This document shows positions 1 to 7,884 of a DNA stretch of 64,000 bases, piece after piece; the stretch's first letter is position 1; every line of letters begins with the position of its first letter. Made by a program: the position numbers and the translations under genes. This stretch comes from Bradyrhizobium sp. 164 (lineage in GTDB: Bacteria > Pseudomonadota > Alphaproteobacteria > Rhizobiales > Xanthobacteraceae): NCBI RefSeq assembly GCF_023073715.1, contig NZ_JADPKA010000038.1, forward strand, positions 1-64,000. The letters are read 5' to 3'. The notes under the pieces are model-generated. The model was given only the letters and a program-made list of their open reading frames with translations, did not search any database and was not told the DNA's origin.

Positions 1-1
1 C

Positions 2-437
2 TCGCTCTACGTCGCAGCGGTGATCGACCTGTTCTCACGCCGGGTGGTGGGTTGGTCGATGAGCGCCGCCATGACAGCTCAGTTGGTAACCGATGCCCTG
101 CTGATGACCGTCTGGCGACGCGGCAAGCCGGACGCCCTGTTGCACCACTCCGACCAGGGCAGTCAGTACACCAGCGAGCAGTTCCAGCGTTTGATGGCCG
201 ACCACGGCATTCTCTGCAGCATGAGCCGTTCCGGCAACGTCTGGGACAACGCGGCGATGGAGAGCTTCTTCTCGTCGCTCAAGACCGAACGGACCGCCAA
301 CAAGATCTACCGAACCAGAGACGAGGCACGAGCCGATGTGTTCGACTATATCGAAAGATTTTATAACACGATCCGCAGGCACTCGACTCGGGTATCTCAG
401 CCCGGTTGAGTTCGAGCGCAAGGTGGGATTAGCTTAA
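2..437 (+). pseudogene. IS3-family transposase OrfB, C-terminal part, frameshifted
   Basis: This is the catalytic C-terminal part of an IS3-type DDE transposase (rve integrase core); the reading frame is already open at the window edge. HHSDQGSQYTS carries the second catalytic Asp, and NVWDNAAMESFFSSLKTE carries the catalytic Glu. After RRHST the frame changes: the next frame reads GYLSPVEFERKVGLA and stops at 435-437, which is the normal C-terminus of this family. About two bases are therefore missing near 380-386. The element is probably inactive unless the indel is a sequencing error. An end-like sequence follows at once (443-467). Confidence 0.85.
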
Positions 438-442
438 CCTGG

Positions 443-467
443 TGTCCATCAAACCGGCAGCAGCTCA
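443..467. repeat. Probable right terminal repeat of the IS3-family element
   Basis: The stretch begins TGTCCATCAAACC and ends in CAGCTCA, six bases after the restored transposase stop. This layout (stop codon, short gap, G/C-rich end finishing in CA) is usual for IS3-group right ends. The matching left end lies outside the window, so it cannot be verified here. Confidence 0.5.
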
Positions 468-652
468 GACTGTATAGTTCCACCCTACTTGGCTTGTAAG
501 AGACGGCAATGAAGATGCTTAGGCGCTTCAAGCCTCAGATTATTCAGAGCGCGCTTCACCCGAGCCTGGAGCGATGAGACTGCTTAGCAATTGCTGCTAG
601 CTCAAGCTCGTCAGCGACTAGCGTACGTTACACATTACACGAGGCGAAAAGC

Positions 653-1375
653 GTGCCCGGTGCTAATACCCCCAATTCGAAGCCTTCGATTGCCACGAAG
701 CCGGCAGCTGGCCGGCTATTTTTTCTCGAGGTCAGCACCAACCGCATTCAGACCATGAATCCGGACGGCTCCAATCGAAAGGTTATTGTCACCGATTGTC
801 AACTTCCGGACAGTCTCGCCGTCGATGTCCGTGCCGGTCAAGTCTATTGGACCAATATGGGTTCAGCTATCGATGTCAACGACGGGTCAATCGAGCGGGC
901 TGACATTGATGGAAGGGCTCGGAAAGTGATTGTCCCACTTGGTGCGACGTTCGCGCCAAAGCAGATCCAACTCGATCAAAAGAACAACAAGCTCTATTGG
1001 TGCGACCGCGAAAGAATGCGCGTGACCCGCTGCAATCTCGATGGGTCAGAGATCGAGACGCTCATCGAGGCCGGTCGCGGCGAAGTCGATCGACGGGATC
1101 CAACCAAATGGTGCGTGGGCATCACGATCGATACCGAGCGTCAGCAGATGTATTGGACGCAGAAAGGTCCAGAAAATGGCCGCCCTAGAGCAGGCAACGA
1201 AGCCGCTGCGCGCCGGTCGCGGCGTCGAACACTGGCACCTTACCGCCCACGCATTCGGCGCCAGAACACACCGGCAGTATTCGGCGGAAGAGAAGATGCT
1301 ATCATCTTGGAAAAGACTGCGGGGGCGAGGAGAATATCTTTAGGCGCGGGGGCATTGCCGCCTCGATCGATGTAG
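653..1375 (+). pseudogene. YWTD/LDL-receptor class B repeat protein, truncated
   Basis: The first 180 residues form YWTD-type beta-propeller repeats: RIQTMNPDGSNRKVIV, QVYWTNMG, NKLYWCDRERMRVTRCNLDGSEIETLI and QQMYWTQKGP. Bacterial relatives are about 300 residues long and resemble sugar-lactone/SMP-30-like propellers. After QKGPENG the translation turns into Arg-rich sequence without repeats up to the stop, so the 3' part has been lost or shifted out of frame. A GTG start at 653 follows a weak GAGGCG. There is no secretion signal. I infer a pseudogene; the original role is unknown. Confidence 0.7.
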
Positions 1376-1979
1376 TATGGCGGGCCAAAGGAGTTCGTGG
1401 GGTGCGGCAACTTCTGGCGAGATGAAAGATCTGCGTCGTGAGACGACGGCGCCAAAGGAAATCGGTGGCCGACCTTAGGCTGGGGAACCGGTCGCCCAAA
1501 AAAGCATGAACGGGGATGGGGGAGGACGAGGCATGAGATATCCTGCGTCCGAGGAAAACCGATCATTTAGCTGGTGGAGCAATCGCATTTCTGGCCAGGC
1601 GGGACAGTCTTGGTATCCCACGCGCCACATTCTATCGGTGGTATGAGGGTTACCGGGAGGGCGGCAGCGACATGCTGACCGATCATCGATTTCGACCGGA
1701 GCGGGTCTCGGCGAAGACGAGAACTGGCTGTCAGACGTCGCCTTTAAACCTTAAATGGACCCCGAGGACGGCCTCATCTGATCTTCGGTCTCGGTGACCG
1801 TGGCATCATGGCGTTGCGAGAACCTTGGTGGAGCTCATCAGGATACACAAGGAAAGCCTGAACTCCTCAAGCGGTGAAATCGGCGGGTCCACTGTCCGCC
1901 CCCCGGGGAGGTTTGCGGCAGTCGCGAAATTGATGTGAGCGGCTTGGGCAGCAAGTACAATGCTCGTGCGTGAGGAGTG
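1376..1979. other. Intergenic debris with a transposase scrap
   Basis: No intact gene is visible. The only recognisable content is the transposase fragment at 1591-1713, given separately. Confidence 0.6.
1591..1713 (+). mobile_element. IS3-like transposase N-terminal remnant
   Basis: Translation gives a helix-turn-helix segment, GIPRATFYRWYEGYREGG followed by DMLTDHRFRPERV. This is the N-terminal pattern of IS3/IS481-type transposases (xPRxTFYRWYxRYxxGGxxxLxDxxxRPxRVW). It is open for only about 40 codons and has neither start nor DDE domain, so it is a short relic. Confidence 0.65.
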
Positions 1980-2261
1980 TCATTTCTTTCTGCTACGTGG
2001 GGGTAGGGGCTTTCGACCCTTACGCAACGGCTTGGGAGCCGTCGCCCCTTTGGGTGGCTGAAGAAAGAATTCAGACAAATGAACCCCAAGCGTTTCCGCG
2101 ATACGGTCGAGAAGATCGATTGTCGGGTTCTCCGATTGCTGCTCGATACCGCCCATATAGGAGCGGTCGATCTTGGCATCGTATGCCAATCGCTCTTGCG
2201 AAACACCGCGATCTACGCGGATCCGGCGCACATTCCAGGCGACAAGCGCACGAGCTTTCAT
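1980..2261 (-). CDS. XRE-family HTH regulator, QseC-like
   Basis: The 93-residue protein has a Cro/C1-type HTH over residues 8-62 (RRIRVDRGVSQERLAYDAKI, then SYMGGIEQQSENPTIDLLDRIAETLGV) and a basic Pro/Lys/Arg-rich tail. It is divergent from a small DUF2285 gene at 2695. On the Mesorhizobium loti symbiosis island ICEMlSymR7A, a small XRE repressor (QseC) likewise lies divergent from the antiactivator qseM and controls it. The matching neighbourhood, including an FseA-like gene downstream, supports the same role here. The start is the ATG at 2261. It appears intact. The symbol is left blank because the equivalence rests on context. Confidence 0.75.
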   Translation of the reverse strand: MKARALVAWNVRRIRVDRGVSQERLAYDAKIDRSYMGGIEQQSENPTIDLLDRIAETLGVHLSEFFLQPPKGATAPKPLRKGRKPLPPRSRKK

Positions 2262-2694
2262 GCGCTAAAGCAGCCATTCCGACGGCCATCAAACCACTGG
2301 CTATAACCATACTATTGCGGTACGTTCGCCCAACATGCAGATGAGCAGAGTCCGCGCGTAATCCGAATAATGGAGCGGTACTGGATTCAGATGGCGCGCC
2401 GAATCAGCCTGTGCTGACGAGCTACGACGAGCTGCGTCCCATTTCGCCTCTTGATTCGAAAGGCTGGACGACAGTTCTGCTGATGGAGCGGAACGGACTG
2501 CGATCAGATGCATTCGGACGATGGTCGGAGCGAACGAATTGAAGGGAACGACGGCAGTCAGCGCTGTTAGGTATTCATTGACTTTGGCAAGAATGCTCCT
2601 GCAGGCCGCGACAATCGGCTCTCTACGAAAAGGTTCTGAATACGGCTACCGTCCCTAAAATCGAGGCTTCTCAATCTGTTAGGACTTTCAGGCC
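2262..2694. promoter_or_regulatory. Divergent regulatory region between XRE and DUF2285 genes
   Basis: This 433-bp non-coding interval separates two divergent genes. By analogy with qseC-qseM it should hold both promoters and the operators of the XRE protein. A short AT-rich stretch (TATAACCATACTATTG, about 2301-2316) lies 40-55 bp upstream of the XRE start. I cannot point to a clear operator palindrome by eye. Confidence 0.4.
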
Positions 2695-2973
2695 GTGCCG
2701 TCCGATCCCAAGATCGCAGATTTCGCGCCTAACGCGCCGCAGCTCACGCCCTATGACGAGCAACATGCCGTCACGTATATGCGTCTGCTGGATGCCGAGG
2801 CCGATAATGCTGATTGGCGAGAAGTTGCGCGCATTGTGCTTGGTATTGATGCCACCCTGGATCCGGATCGCGCCCGACGTATCTTTGAAAGCCATCTGGC
2901 TCGCGCCAAGTGGGCGGCACGTCATGGCTTTCGGCAGCTCCTGCAGCGCGGTTGGCCGAAGAGTGAGGAATAA
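2695..2973 (+). CDS. DUF2285-type small antiactivator, QseM-like
   Basis: The 92-residue protein matches small DUF2285 proteins of rhizobial integrative elements: LTPYDEQHAVTYMRLLDAEA, then ADWREVARIVLGID, ARRIFESHLARAKW and HGFRQLLQRGW. In M. loti R7A, QseM of this type binds and inhibits both TraR and FseA, holding island excision and transfer off in most cells. The start is GTG at 2695 behind a modest AGGA. It lies divergent from the XRE gene and about 170 bp ahead of the FseA-like gene. No lesion is seen. Confidence 0.75.
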   Translation: MPSDPKIADFAPNAPQLTPYDEQHAVTYMRLLDAEADNADWREVARIVLGIDATLDPDRARRIFESHLARAKWAARHGFRQLLQRGWPKSEE

Positions 2974-3146
2974 GTGCGTTCGAAACGGACGTCCCTTCTG
3001 GTGATGACCGATCGCAAAATTAGATCGTCATATCGCGCAAACTGCATGAATCGCGAAGACCTGCATTGGGTCAACCAGAAATAGTCACATTCGTCGGGCT
3101 GCAATTCCCTGCATGTGTGTTATCAACATACGGGGAAAGTGGTGCG

Positions 3147-3927
3147 ATGCCAGGTGCTGACTGGAGATCAGAGAAGGCCTATCCCGATGCCAACAAAGCA
3201 GGGGCCGCGGACATAGCTTGGGAGTGGCTACGCCGCAACGGCGAGTACCAACGAGACTATTTGGCTCTCGCCATGAGCGAACGATCCGACGCGATGCCGG
3301 ACCATTTCCGGCAGCAGTGGGGACTGTCTTTTCGCAGCTGATCCGCAAAAGACGTTCGACCAACAAGCCATTTTCTGGGCGCCCGAGGTGCTCGCGACCG
3401 TGCTGCCCTTGCGCGCGGCTGTCCGCTCGGTAGCGTCGTACGATCTGGATTTCAGAAAATTGGGGGGTAGCGAGCTTCGCCATGCGCCGGATGGATGGCA
3501 TGCCATCGTGGCGCTCGGAGGAGCAAAGCATCGCCTGTGGCTAACAGAACTTCCACCGAGCGGCTCCTCGCTTGCCGTCGACCTGCCGTTCGACGGCAGT
3601 TTCGAGGTTCGTTTGTGGGCAGCACATCGTTTTTGGCTGGCGCTCGAACGGCGCCCCATCGGACCACCGCCTCTGACGCTGCCAATCTTGACCCGCCGTC
3701 GGCTCATCCTCGCCTTGCGTGCGGTCGATGGGTCGTTGGAGGGACACAGCTATCGCGAAATCGCGCAAGGCTTGTTCGGCAAGCATCGCATTCCCGATCG
3801 CGGCTGGAAAACGCACGATCTGCGCAGCCGGACCATTCGCCTGGTCAAGAACGGGCTGCTTCTGGTGCGAGGCGGCTATCGCGCCTTGCTCCGTCGCAAG
3901 CGTAAAGGCGAGGGCGACCCGTCCTGA
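3147..3927 (+). CDS. FseA-like excision activator, expressed through a +1 frameshift
   Basis: Two overlapping frames make one protein. The front part (3147-3341, about 62 codons) reads ADWRSEKAYPD, then DIAWEWLRRNGEYQRDYLAL, a DUF6499-type N-terminus, and stops at TGA 3339-3341. The back part continues in the +1 frame as FAADPQKTFDQQAIFWAPEVL and then a full DUF2285 domain ending TIRLVKNGLLLVRGGYRALL. The fusion is about 260 residues. In ICEMlSymR7A, FseA is made by programmed +1 frameshifting across msi172-msi171 and activates the excisionase gene rdfS. The ATG at 3147 has GGGGAAAG eight bases upstream. The sequence alone cannot exclude a chance frameshift, but the domain split is the known one. 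Confidence 0.75.
3327..3341 (+). other. Candidate +1 ribosomal shift site UUU-C with following zero-frame stop
   Basis: Zero-frame codons are TCT TTT CGC AGC TGA. A tRNA-Phe (GAA anticodon) on TTT at 3330-3332 could slip one base onto TTC at 3331-3333, its cognate codon, after which GCA GCT GAT continues the DUF2285 frame. The zero frame stops only two codons later. This is what a programmed +1 site should look like. Confidence 0.6.
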
Positions 3928-4153
3928 GCTTTGGCTGATCGGCTAAATTTAGCCCGTATCTTACAAAAAAACCATCGTAGTCGGCCGGTTTGAACGCGTT
4001 TTGGCAGGGCGCGGGTAACGTCTTCACTTGCAGGCTGGCCGCGGTGCTCGCAAAATGACGAGCTCGCCGGCAATCGGAACAGTCAGCATGTGCAAATGGA
4101 CACGCTAAGATTCCAAAGATTGATCAAACGTCTGCCATCACGCAAATACGCGA

Positions 4154-5062
4154 TTAGGCGGCTTCCGGAATCGCGGCCTTCTTACAGAGCCGCGCGACCC
4201 ATCGGCAAAAGGCGCGAGCGACTTCGAGATTGTCACTTCGGTCCACCGCATAGGCCCGATATTGCATGCCGCTTGAAGTACGCGATCCCGGTATGACATG
4301 GAGCGCCCCTGTACGCACGAGATCGCTGACAATGATTTCCGGCGCCACCAGCAGGCATTTCCCGGTTATGACGGCGGGCAAAGCAAGGTAATTATGATCG
4401 TATCGCGCCCCCGACTTGATGTCCTTCGCGGTCAGGTTCATGGCTCTGAGCCAAGTGGGCAGTATGTCGGGCCTCGATGTGATATTCAGAATCGGCATTG
4501 AGCGGGCAGTGGAGAGCGTTTTTCCCATGACGTGATTTGGAGCGCCTACGCATACGAGCATCTCATTGTAGATCGCCCAATCGTCGGCCGGTTCAGCGAC
4601 ACAAAGATCGCGAGTAAGCAGGATGTCGAAATTGTCGGAGGATCTCGGTGGAGACAATGAACTGATCACGTCGACGACGACGCCGCCCATCTCGGCAGAG
4701 AACGCCTGGAGATTGGGTATCAGGAAGGAGTAGGCGAAGGTGGAAAGAGAGGTATGGACTACGATACGATTGGCGTCCGTTCGGTTCCTGCGCCGCATTC
4801 TCTTCGCGGTGAAACACACTGTATCAAGCGGTTCGGCCACGGCGTTCGCAAAGAGCCTTCCAAATTCTGTCAATTCACTGCGTCGACCCCGCCGTTGAAC
4901 GAGATCCGTGCCAAAGTAGTCTTGCAACACAGCCAAATAGCGGCTGACCGAGCTCTGTGTCGTTCCCAATGTGCTCGCCGCACGCGTGACGCTTCCCTCG
5001 CGCGCAATGGTCACAAAGACCCGGATAGCATTGAGGGGCACTTCATTGTGTTCGGCAGCCAT
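4154..5062 (-). CDS. LysR-family regulator, PalR-like by context
   Basis: A LysR protein of about 302 residues with an N-terminal winged HTH (PLNAIRVFVTIAREGSVTRA, then TTQSSVSRYLAVLQDYFGTDL) and an effector-binding domain reading FDILLTRDL and LLVAPEIIVSDLV. I chose the ATG at 5062 because CCGGAG lies nine bases upstream and the HTH begins about ten residues in; an ATG at 5131 is also in frame without a ribosome site. It sits at the 3' end of the phosphonopyruvate hydrolase gene. In Variovorax sp. Pal2 a LysR gene accompanies palA/palB, so I infer control of phosphonoalanine catabolism and perhaps of the divergent ABC operon. Intact. Confidence 0.85.
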   Translation of the reverse strand: MAAEHNEVPLNAIRVFVTIAREGSVTRAASTLGTTQSSVSRYLAVLQDYFGTDLVQRRGRRSELTEFGRLFANAVAEPLDTVCFTAKRMRRRNRTDANRIVVHTSLSTFAYSFLIPNLQAFSAEMGGVVVDVISSLSPPRSSDNFDILLTRDLCVAEPADDWAIYNEMLVCVGAPNHVMGKTLSTARSMPILNITSRPDILPTWLRAMNLTAKDIKSGARYDHNYLALPAVITGKCLLVAPEIIVSDLVRTGALHVIPGSRTSSGMQYRAYAVDRSDNLEVARAFCRWVARLCKKAAIPEAA

Positions 5063-5132
5063 TTTCTGCTCCGGTAGCTTCTGGGCTCTCCGCTGATTGT
5101 CACGGCGGGCCATTGCCAAAAGCTCCATCACA

Positions 5133-5143
5133 TTATTCGATGT
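5133..5143. promoter_or_regulatory. 11-mer TTATTCGATGT upstream of the LysR gene
   Basis: This 11-mer also occurs inside the palindrome at 7708-7732, ahead of the ABC operon. Its place just upstream of the regulator and again at the divergent promoter is what a LysR binding half-site would show. It may be chance. Confidence 0.35.
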
Positions 5144-5348
5144 CTATAGCCGGATTGCCGCTTATAAGTGATATCTCGCGCACAAAATCTGCCTTCTCGA
5201 GGATTCGGGCGATCTGCTCGGCGACTTCGATTGCTGTCGACGGCTTTCTAAGAGTGATCTCCAGGTGCCGGCAAGCGGGATGACTGCTGATGTCGCGATC
5301 GACATCGAGGGCCGTCGAGATGACAGGCCCGAGACTTCTTAGGTGCGT
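5133..5348 (-). pseudogene. 3' remnant of an unidentified coding sequence
   Basis: Reading the minus strand gives about 70 stop-free codons that look like protein: LGPVISTALDVDRDISSHPA, then RHLEITLRKPSTAIEVAEQI, ARILEKADFVREISLI and SGNPAIDIE, then TAA. There is no ATG, GTG or TTG in frame before the upstream TGA, so the 5' end is missing or shifted. It lies between the hydrolase and LysR genes in the same direction. I do not recognise the family. It might be a lost fourth gene of the operon. Confidence 0.45.
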
Positions 5349-5423
5349 TCAGGATTGCGTGCGAATCAGAGCTCGCTGCTGACTGCCGTCTCAAAATCTC
5401 GCTGGCAGGTATCAGTTCAGCGT

Positions 5424-6296
5424 TCAGCGAAGGAAGCGAGCTTCAGCCGCCTTGACCTCTTCCATCTTCTGGATTCTGAAGATCTCATCCACCGGCAGAA
5501 TATCCTTGTGGACATTCTGGACGCCACCATCCGCGATGATCCGGCGGAAGGTCTCCTGCATGGCGGTTGCAGCAGCACGAATGCCGTAATTGCCATAAAT
5601 CATCATGCGGATGTTGCCGAGCATTTTGACCCGTTTGGCATCGAGGTCAGGGTAGGCGTTCGGCACGATGACCAGCGGCACCGTTCCGGTCCAGGCGCGC
5701 GCAAAGCTTTCGATCTCGCAAGGGGTCTTGCTTTTCGAATGGATCAGGATCATGTCCGCGCCAGCTTCCATATAAGCATGTGCCCGATGCAGGGCCTCCA
5801 CTTCGCCGAGGCCGGCGATCAGGGCTTCTGTGCGGGCGATGACGAGGAAATCCGGATCCGATCTTGCCGAGATGGCAGCCTCGATCTTCCCCTGGAATTC
5901 TTCAATGCGCAACAGGTCTTGGCGGCCCTCGGCAGCAAGGCTCGTTACTTTTGGAAAGGTCTTGTCCTCGATGACAACGGCACTGGCGCCGGCCCGCTCA
6001 TATTCCGTGATAGCGTGAATGACGTTAATCGCATTGCCATAGCCTGTATCAATGTCCGCGACGATCGGAAGCCTCGTGCGTCCGGCGATCGCCCGCAGCA
6101 TGTCCAGATGCTGTGTCATTGAGATCAGGCTCATATCCGGCAGCCCATAAAGCGCAGACAGCTCGAAGCCGGACGCCCACACTCCGTCGAATCCGGCTTC
6201 TTCAGCGAGCATCGCTGAGAATGGGCTGTGGGCGGCCATGACGTTGACAAGGCCAGTCTCGGCCATGCGGGCACGAAGGCGTTCGGCAGTGGACAT
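5424..6296 (-). CDS. palA: Phosphonopyruvate hydrolase (PEP mutase/isocitrate lyase superfamily)
   Basis: This 290-residue TIM-barrel enzyme is predicted to hydrolyse 3-phosphonopyruvate to pyruvate and phosphate. Metal-site motifs are VADIDTGYG (residues 79-87) and IEDK (109-112). The gating loop reads EDKTFPKVTS (110-119). Thr118 replaces the Asn of PEP mutase (EDKX5NS); this Thr is the feature that distinguishes phosphonopyruvate hydrolase, and the numbering equals that of the Variovorax Pal2 enzyme. The ATG at 6296 has AAGGATT upstream and lies 12 bp after the aminotransferase stop, so the two are probably translationally coupled. The order aminotransferase, hydrolase, LysR suggests L-phosphonoalanine to phosphonopyruvate to pyruvate. 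Intact. The alternative is another member of the carboxy-PEP mutase group, less likely with this loop. Confidence 0.85.
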   Translation of the reverse strand: MSTAERLRARMAETGLVNVMAAHSPFSAMLAEEAGFDGVWASGFELSALYGLPDMSLISMTQHLDMLRAIAGRTRLPIVADIDTGYGNAINVIHAITEYERAGASAVVIEDKTFPKVTSLAAEGRQDLLRIEEFQGKIEAAISARSDPDFLVIARTEALIAGLGEVEALHRAHAYMEAGADMILIHSKSKTPCEIESFARAWTGTVPLVIVPNAYPDLDAKRVKMLGNIRMMIYGNYGIRAAATAMQETFRRIIADGGVQNVHKDILPVDEIFRIQKMEEVKAAEARFLR

Positions 6297-6308
6297 CGGA
6301 AAATCCTT

Positions 6309-7496
6309 TTAGGACAGGCTCGCGCAGGCGGCGATGATCCGGTCGCAGGCGCGCGTGAGGTCCTGGAGCGAGGAAGCATCGGAGATGCGAATATAGGGCG
6401 AAGCCATGAAGCCGCTGCCAGGCACGACAGTCACGGCGAAAGCGTCGAGCAGATACATGGCAAAATCACTGTCGGTCTCGATCATCTTGCCGTCGGGCGT
6501 GCGCTTGCCAATGACACCCGCGCAGGAAGGGAAAATATAAAAGGCACCGCCCGGTACACGGCAAGCAAGCCCCTTGGCCTGGTCCAGCTTGCGGATAACA
6601 AGATCGCGTCGCTGCATAAACGCGCGCGCGAACTCTGTGATATGGGCCCGTCTCCCTGACAGCGCCTCGAGCGGCATATTGAGAAACCGAGCTGGTGTGC
6701 GAAGAGGCCTGGCTCTGGATGAGGTTCATGGCCTTGATCAGCGCCAAAGGCCCGGCGCCGTAGCCGACGCGCCAGCCGGTCATCGCGTCTGCCTTGGACA
6801 CCCCGTTGACCGTTAAGGTACGCTCGCAGAAGTCCGGCGCGACTGCGGCTATCGTTGCAAAGTCGGCGTCATAGGTGAGCTTTTCATAGATGTCGTCGGA
6901 TAGCACATGCACATGGACATGCCGGCGCAACACCGCAGTGAGCGCGAGCAAATCACTTCTGCTGTAGACCGCACCGGTCGGATTGCATGGCGAATTCAAC
7001 ATCAACCATTTCGTGCGCGACGTGATCGCCTGGTCCAGTACCTCGGGGCGCAGCTTGAAGCCATCGCGTTCACTGCAGGCGACGAGCACCGGCTTGCCGC
7101 CGGCGAGGGCCACCATGTCGGGGTAGGAGACCCAGCATCGCGTCGGGATCACAACCTCGTCGCCAGCATCGAGGCGGGCAAATAGTGCGTTGAACACAAC
7201 CTGCTTGGCGCCGCAGCCCACCGTGATCTTGTCGACACCGTAGTTGAGGCCATGATCGCGACGGAGGCTCTCGCCAATTGCTGCCCGCAATTGCTTGATT
7301 CCGGCGACCGCCGTGTACTTCGTCTGCCCGGCACGGATGGCCCGGATACAGATGACGGACGGCGTATCGAATCCGGCTCGCCTTGGCTAAGCGTGATCAC
7401 ATCGGTTCCCTGATCTCGCAGCTCGGCGGCGCGAGCCGTCATGACCTTGGTTTGAGAGGGACTGACGATCTTGAGCTGTTCTGAAACGAGAGACAA
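6309..7496 (-). pseudogene. palB: Phosphonoalanine aminotransferase (class I PLP), two frameshifts
   Basis: Three overlapping minus-strand frames join into one AAT-fold aminotransferase of about 395 residues. N-terminal MSLVSEQLKIVSPSQTKVMT runs to ITLSQGEPD. One missing base near 7370 restores FDTPSVI and the middle frame (NSPCNPTGAVY; SDDIYEKLTYD; PLP lysine in NGVSKADAMTGWRVGYG). A second missing base near 6675 restores ALEALSGRRAHITEFARAF and the C-terminal frame. Next to the phosphonopyruvate hydrolase its expected substrate is 2-amino-3-phosphonopropionate, as for PalB. As read, the gene would not make a full enzyme and the pathway would lack its first step. Two clean single-base losses in otherwise perfect sequence could also be sequencing errors. 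Confidence 0.75.
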
Positions 7497-7707
7497 GACA
7501 GAATACCCTACGCGTTCGAATGAGCGATTGGGGATCTATCCGAACTCGAATGGCCAGACGAGCCAGGTGATCGCGGCTTTGGATATAATCATCGAAGATT
7601 ACGATAATTGTATCGCTTCTTCGTGCGGCTCTGTTAGCACTCGCATGAGTCGTTTGCGTCTCAGCTCCTCCTCATCATCGGCCTGCCGATCATCGGATAA
7701 TTGCAAG

Positions 7708-7732
7708 CACACATCGACTTATTCGATGTGTG
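7708..7732. promoter_or_regulatory. Perfect 10-bp inverted repeat upstream of the ABC operon
   Basis: CACACATCGA and TCGATGTGTG are separated by CTTAT. No T-run follows on either strand, so a terminator is unlikely. It lies in the divergent region between the aminotransferase (starts 7496, minus) and the binding-protein gene (7885, plus), about 150 bp upstream of the latter. An operator is the best reading, and it contains the 11-mer also found before the LysR gene. Confidence 0.55.
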
Positions 7733-7884
7733 TCATTCTGGCGTAGCAGTTCAGGCTTTTAAGCTCGCGCACAATCGCGAAATTGAGCAACACAAGCGCT
7801 CGATTTCAAGAATTGAGAGTCTGTGCCGGTCGAACAAATCGCGGGCTGGCATTCGCATCAATGAACGTGGAAGCGGAGGCGGTT

